From Cladopsammia gracilis (lineage: Eukaryota > Cnidaria > Anthozoa > Scleractinia > Dendrophylliidae): a DNA stretch of 64,000 nucleotides. The stretch lies in NCBI GenBank assembly GCA_022457155.1, contig JAJGOT010000506.1, positions 124,001 through 188,000 on the forward strand, read 5' to 3'. How positions within the stretch are numbered: the stretch's first letter is position 1; the number at the start of each line of letters is the position of its first letter. Shown here in pieces: positions 60,281-64,000 of this stretch. A program made the position numbers and the translations under genes. The notes under the pieces are model-generated. The model was not told where the DNA came from and searched no databases. It was given only the letters and a program-made list of their open reading frames with translations.

Positions 60281-61158
60281 AGTTGCCCCGCCAGGAAAAC
60301 TATTTTTTTTTCTAACATAGTGTTTGATTTTGCTGAAAACAAAACGTCCAACTAGAAACCCCTGTGAAGGTGTGCGGAGTTTGCCCTCACAGACAAAAAA
60401 TTCTAGGTACGGCCCTGCAATCATGTTTAGATCCTTAAAATAAAGATGTTCTAATTGCAGTTATGACTGCCGTCGTTTAAGGTTTGGTTAATCTCACAAA
60501 ATGACACATATGGAAATACGTGTCTGTTGCATGGCAGGCGCTGGTTATTTATAGAGCGAAATTTCGAGGACGCGCGCGCGAGGGGAACACGCGAAGGGAA
60601 GAGCATAAAAAAAAAACAGTAGTTCTGTACCTCTTCAGGACCTCTAATTTCATTGGACCTGAATAAGCCGCAGCTCTATTGTTTTCAGAGCTAGGGGCCA
60701 TTGTTCCGTTGTTTGTTCTATTGTTTTCTTAGCGAATCATGTGAGGCGTTTGGAAAGGTGCAGACCATCCCTAATTAAACCGGCTCCTGCTATTTACGCT
60801 ATACGTGTCGGGAAGAAACCGTGCTGCTAACCTTTTTAATGGCATTCCTTTCTCAACAAAAATATGAAGTTATTGACATTTCAAGAAGCATTCAAACTTC
60901 TATGGCCGCATACCTTCTTCCTAAATTCATACTGAAACAAAGTCATGCAAAAAAATATGAATTTGATCGGATTTATAGAGGACTTCGCTATTTTCGGTTA
61001 AAACTGATCGACTAAATATTTGACCAAGTGACTTAAATTCGCCTGAAACGGAACTGAAACTCTTAGAACAAAAACAGGAAAAATATCAAATGATTCCTCC
61101 AAGGGAGACCAAATCGTAGTCAGTTTTTACTTTGTCCAAAAGTTAGGGAAGAACTTAC

Positions 61159-61186
61159 AATCTTTCCATCTTGCCTATCCGCTGCA
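61159..61186 (-). other. Candidate 28-nt exon, unit 2
   Basis: Same CTTTCAG...GTAAGTTC arrangement and identical 28 bases as at 26966-26939. Confidence 0.35.
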
Positions 61187-61659
61187 CTGAAAGAAAACAA
61201 TTTCATTGTATACGTTGATATACTACTCAATTTTAACAAAACAGACCATTCAGCTTATAATCAGTTTCTCGTTCCTAAAAATACATGTATTGTTTCGCTT
61301 TTCAAACGGTGATGCTAAAAATATGTGGCACGTGCGTTTTATTCATGTAAATGAACAATTTTAAGGAATGAGAACGAAGAGAAACCAGATACCGCCTGAC
61401 TTGACTCTTTGTACCATTCCTTTACAAAACAGACAATGACTGCACTATTTTTTATTCCTTATCCATTTCCTTTTTTATTTTCAGTATTTTTAGAAACATT
61501 ATTTGTTAGATGCTTCAGTGTATCCCTAATCAATTCAAAGAATTAGAGAATTTAAAACACCCACTACGCCACACCCCCACCCCCACCCTCAAGTCCCAAA
61601 TCTTTCATTTTTTTTCGACTTTTCCAGGAACGCACGTGCGTACGTGCGTACAGGTAGCT

Positions 61660-62046
61660 AGTTTTTGGTAGAAATGCAAAAATTTCTTGCTGATAACCTT
61701 CAGTCGAACTTCTTATAATTATAAACCTGGCGAAAAAACTTGCACACCATCCAGTAGACCCACTCACACGTTTTGCAAGACTGCATCCACGGAGAATGGA
61801 ACCTAGCAATATCCTCTCAGAATGACTCTAACTCCAATTTGCAGAAAATGACGTTTCCAGGACTCAAATTTTGAAAAAATTACCCGGGAGGGGGGCATGG
61901 CACCGGGCACCCCTAGAGGTGCGAGCCTGATGTAACCTCCATAGCGGGATTAGAATAAAAGCCAAGCCAACAAAAAAATCGACCAGAGTTAGACAGAGAC
62001 AGAAGCTCACACTGATAATTTCAGAGCACTCTCATAATGCGCGCTG
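61660..62046. repeat. Segment inverted relative to unit 1
   Basis: Reverse complement of 29626-30162, minus the private palindrome there. Confidence 0.75.
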
Positions 62047-62485
62047 GCTGTTACAAAACTTGGAAGTTTACCTTTACTGTCCGAGACAAAATAATTTCTA
62101 AAAATATGACCGATGGAAGCCGATCTGGATCCGCGCCTAGTACATTCTCTAAAGTCTGAATATCACGAGTCTCACTGCGACAATCCCGAAAGGTATCTGA
62201 GATCGTTACTGCACGGACGAGGTATAGCGGGTTAAAAGCTTATTTTTAGCTAGACATGAAGACAAGTCAAAGTTGAAACTGAAGATCGGATAAACTACGG
62301 AAAAATTTCCATTGATTAGTTATTCAACTGAATTCAAAACTGACTCTTATCCTGGATTATTGTTACTCTTGTTAATCGGCTTTCAAACAAACGGGTAAAA
62401 TACAGAAGGTATGCACCTCTTCGGAACCTCTAATTTCATTGGACCTGGATATCACGCAGCTCTATTGTTTTCAAGGCTAGCCTGA

Positions 62486-63125
62486 GGCGCCTCGCAAAAT
62501 GAGGCTAGTTTATAATGCGACACTGCTTAAATTCTCCTTCATTTAGAAAGAAAAACTTTTGTCTTGGACAAACAGATCATCATGAAAGAGGTGTCTGCTT
62601 TGAGAGGGTTAGCTGTATTCACAGGAAAAAAAGCTGTCAAACCAGATGCGAAAATAGAAAACAAATATAGCAATTTTTAGAAAAACCTTTTAAATGTTTC
62701 AACTTGTCCGCAAGTTAGGGCCTGGTCGCACTACAGTCAAAAACAAAAATTAGTCCGTGCAAAAATCGAGGAAAACAAAAGAAACCGCTCCGGTGGGACA
62801 CGCCTTTTGTGGAATGTTTTTGTTTTTATGTCATTTTCAACCGGCTAAGTTTTGTTTTTGACTGTAGTGCGACCAGGCCCTTATAGAGCAAAATATATTT
62901 TGTTTTCAAATTCTTTTCTCACACGTTCCGGCTTCGTATTGTCTTACATTATTTTAATTAGTAGAAATATTTCAAACACACTTCAATGTGAATATGTTTT
63001 ACTGAATACGATTGTTATTTATGAGTTTCGCCGTGCCGTAGTGAATTAATGAAATGATTGAACTTTATCATTCAACCATGCGCAAATCATACCAAGACGA
63101 TTTTTGAATTTTCTTAACGATCTTT
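62486..63125. repeat. Start of a third duplication unit (partial)
   Basis: Bases from 62486 match those after about 373 and 33961, so the copy starts inside the unit rather than at its left end. It carries a private element at 62718-62880. Similarity fades after about 63125, upstream of where the CALHM gene should be, and no third CALHM exon is visible before the window ends. Confidence 0.85.
62718..62880. mobile_element. TTA-flanked MITE, third unit only
   Basis: The inverted ends GGGCCTGGTCGCACTACAG and their mirror are flanked by TTA (62715-62717 and 62881-62883). Empty sites are at 583-585 and 34170-34172. It looks PIF/Harbinger-like. Confidence 0.88.
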
Positions 63126-64000
63126 TAGTTTGCTGATCTGTTGAAACTCATCCGTTGATCGCTTAAATTTACACTGTCAAAACCAAGTTCCCCAGGATTT
63201 TGTGGCAAGTCAGGAGAAAGAAATATGTCAGGCACACATTGAGGGTTCAGAGTTTTACAATCGATATGTATACTGCACAGGATAACACTGCGAATGGATT
63301 TCACATGATCATGTCAGCGTCTCTCTTACAAGGAAAATGGTTTCGTTACTATTTACTTGCGTTGAGACCTACGATCTTGAGGTTGTTCTCCCTTTAAGAC
63401 TACTTGTGATCTTGAATACAGTGGTAAAGAGGTAAGTATTATCTACTTTAAGTAGAGCCATCAATAGCCCGAGCTAAATTAGCATGAACAACAGGCATTT
63501 TTCTTTTCTCCATTGCGTGACTCGCACTCCGAGCTTGTTTCTCGCGCTTCATGCTAGCGTACCACAGAAGCGCCTATTGTGCACGCTAGAGCTAAAAAAC
63601 GTTATAATTCACGATATTTTGAGTATGAATCAGATCGAGACCAAATTTAATTCTCTTTTGCTCTCCTCCTTGATATTCACCGACATGCAAGTGTCCTTCA
63701 TTACGCCAGGCACTTTTATAGAAGTAAAAGTACTTTTGATAAATAAATGAAGCTGCGTTGAAACGTGCTTTATTTTTATTTCAAATATCAGCTCTCCTCA
63801 TTGATAATATGTTACTATAAACAAAGTCATGCAAGTGGTAGGAACGTTGTGAACAATTGCTACTCTATTTAGAAATTATTCAAAAGTCCGAATTTTAAGA
63901 TGAATACTAAGCTACAGTTGTATTAATGTTGTCAAATATTTCCGATGATTACCTTTTCATTTGTAGTTTTGCTAATCGAATCTATCTGTCGTTTAGTCCA
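63126..64000. other. Right end of window, no gene recognised
   Basis: Sequence unlike units 1 and 2. Open frames up to 88 codons exist but show no family resemblance. Confidence 0.5.

Larger units (their letters stand above)
33589..62485. repeat. Tandem segmental duplication, unit 2
   Basis: Second copy in direct orientation, with the same two genes in the same order and orientation. It differs from unit 1 by private insertions (a Penelope-like element at 49850-52060 and several short inverted-repeat elements), by lack of the 4.2-kb insertion at 19632-23823, and by an inverted segment near 61660-62046. Near 62486 it passes directly into the third copy. Confidence 0.93.

Overview
This is a metazoan nuclear window, most likely from a cnidarian and probably a stony coral. 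The support is spliced genes with GT/AG introns, an AT-rich background crowded with short inverted-repeat transposons, Penelope-like and LINE remnants, tRNA-derived SINEs, and animal-only domains (CALHM, TNFR, ZU5, UPA, death domain). The species cannot be fixed from the sequence alone.

The window is a tandem segmental duplication. Unit 1 occupies 1-33588, with its true left edge outside the window. Unit 2 runs 33589 to about 62485, and a third copy begins near 62486 and decays after about 63125. Each full unit holds the same two convergent genes. On the + strand is a two-exon CALHM-type large-pore channel (1607-3071 and 35188-36451). On the - strand is a 12-exon receptor (24114 to 5823 and 54132 to 38676).

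I assembled the receptor exon by exon. In both copies every splice phase agrees and the frame stays open, giving about 1015 aa (copy 1) and 997 aa (copy 2). Domain order is signal peptide, TNF-receptor cysteine-rich repeats, a Ser/Thr/Pro stalk of about 180 residues, one transmembrane helix, a basic Cys-containing juxtamembrane region, ZU5, UPA, and a C-terminal death domain. This joins a TNFR-type ectodomain to the cytoplasmic ZU5-UPA-DD module known from UNC5 netrin receptors and is the main candidate for a little-described system. The ectodomain should bind a ligand, and the cytoplasmic half should carry the autoinhibited death signalling known for UNC5 and PIDD. Its repeated pairing with a CALHM channel is notable, but no functional link is shown.

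The rest is intron and intergenic DNA full of mobile elements. Because the units are paralogous, many insertions can be read against an empty site in the other unit, which gives exact boundaries and target-site duplications. One such hAT-like insertion sits at the splice acceptor of the death-domain exon of copy 1 and appears to supply a replacement acceptor that preserves frame. Penelope-like sequences carry hammerhead-ribozyme cores, including one textbook hammerhead at 56355-56398. I saw no rRNA, intact tRNA gene or CRISPR array.
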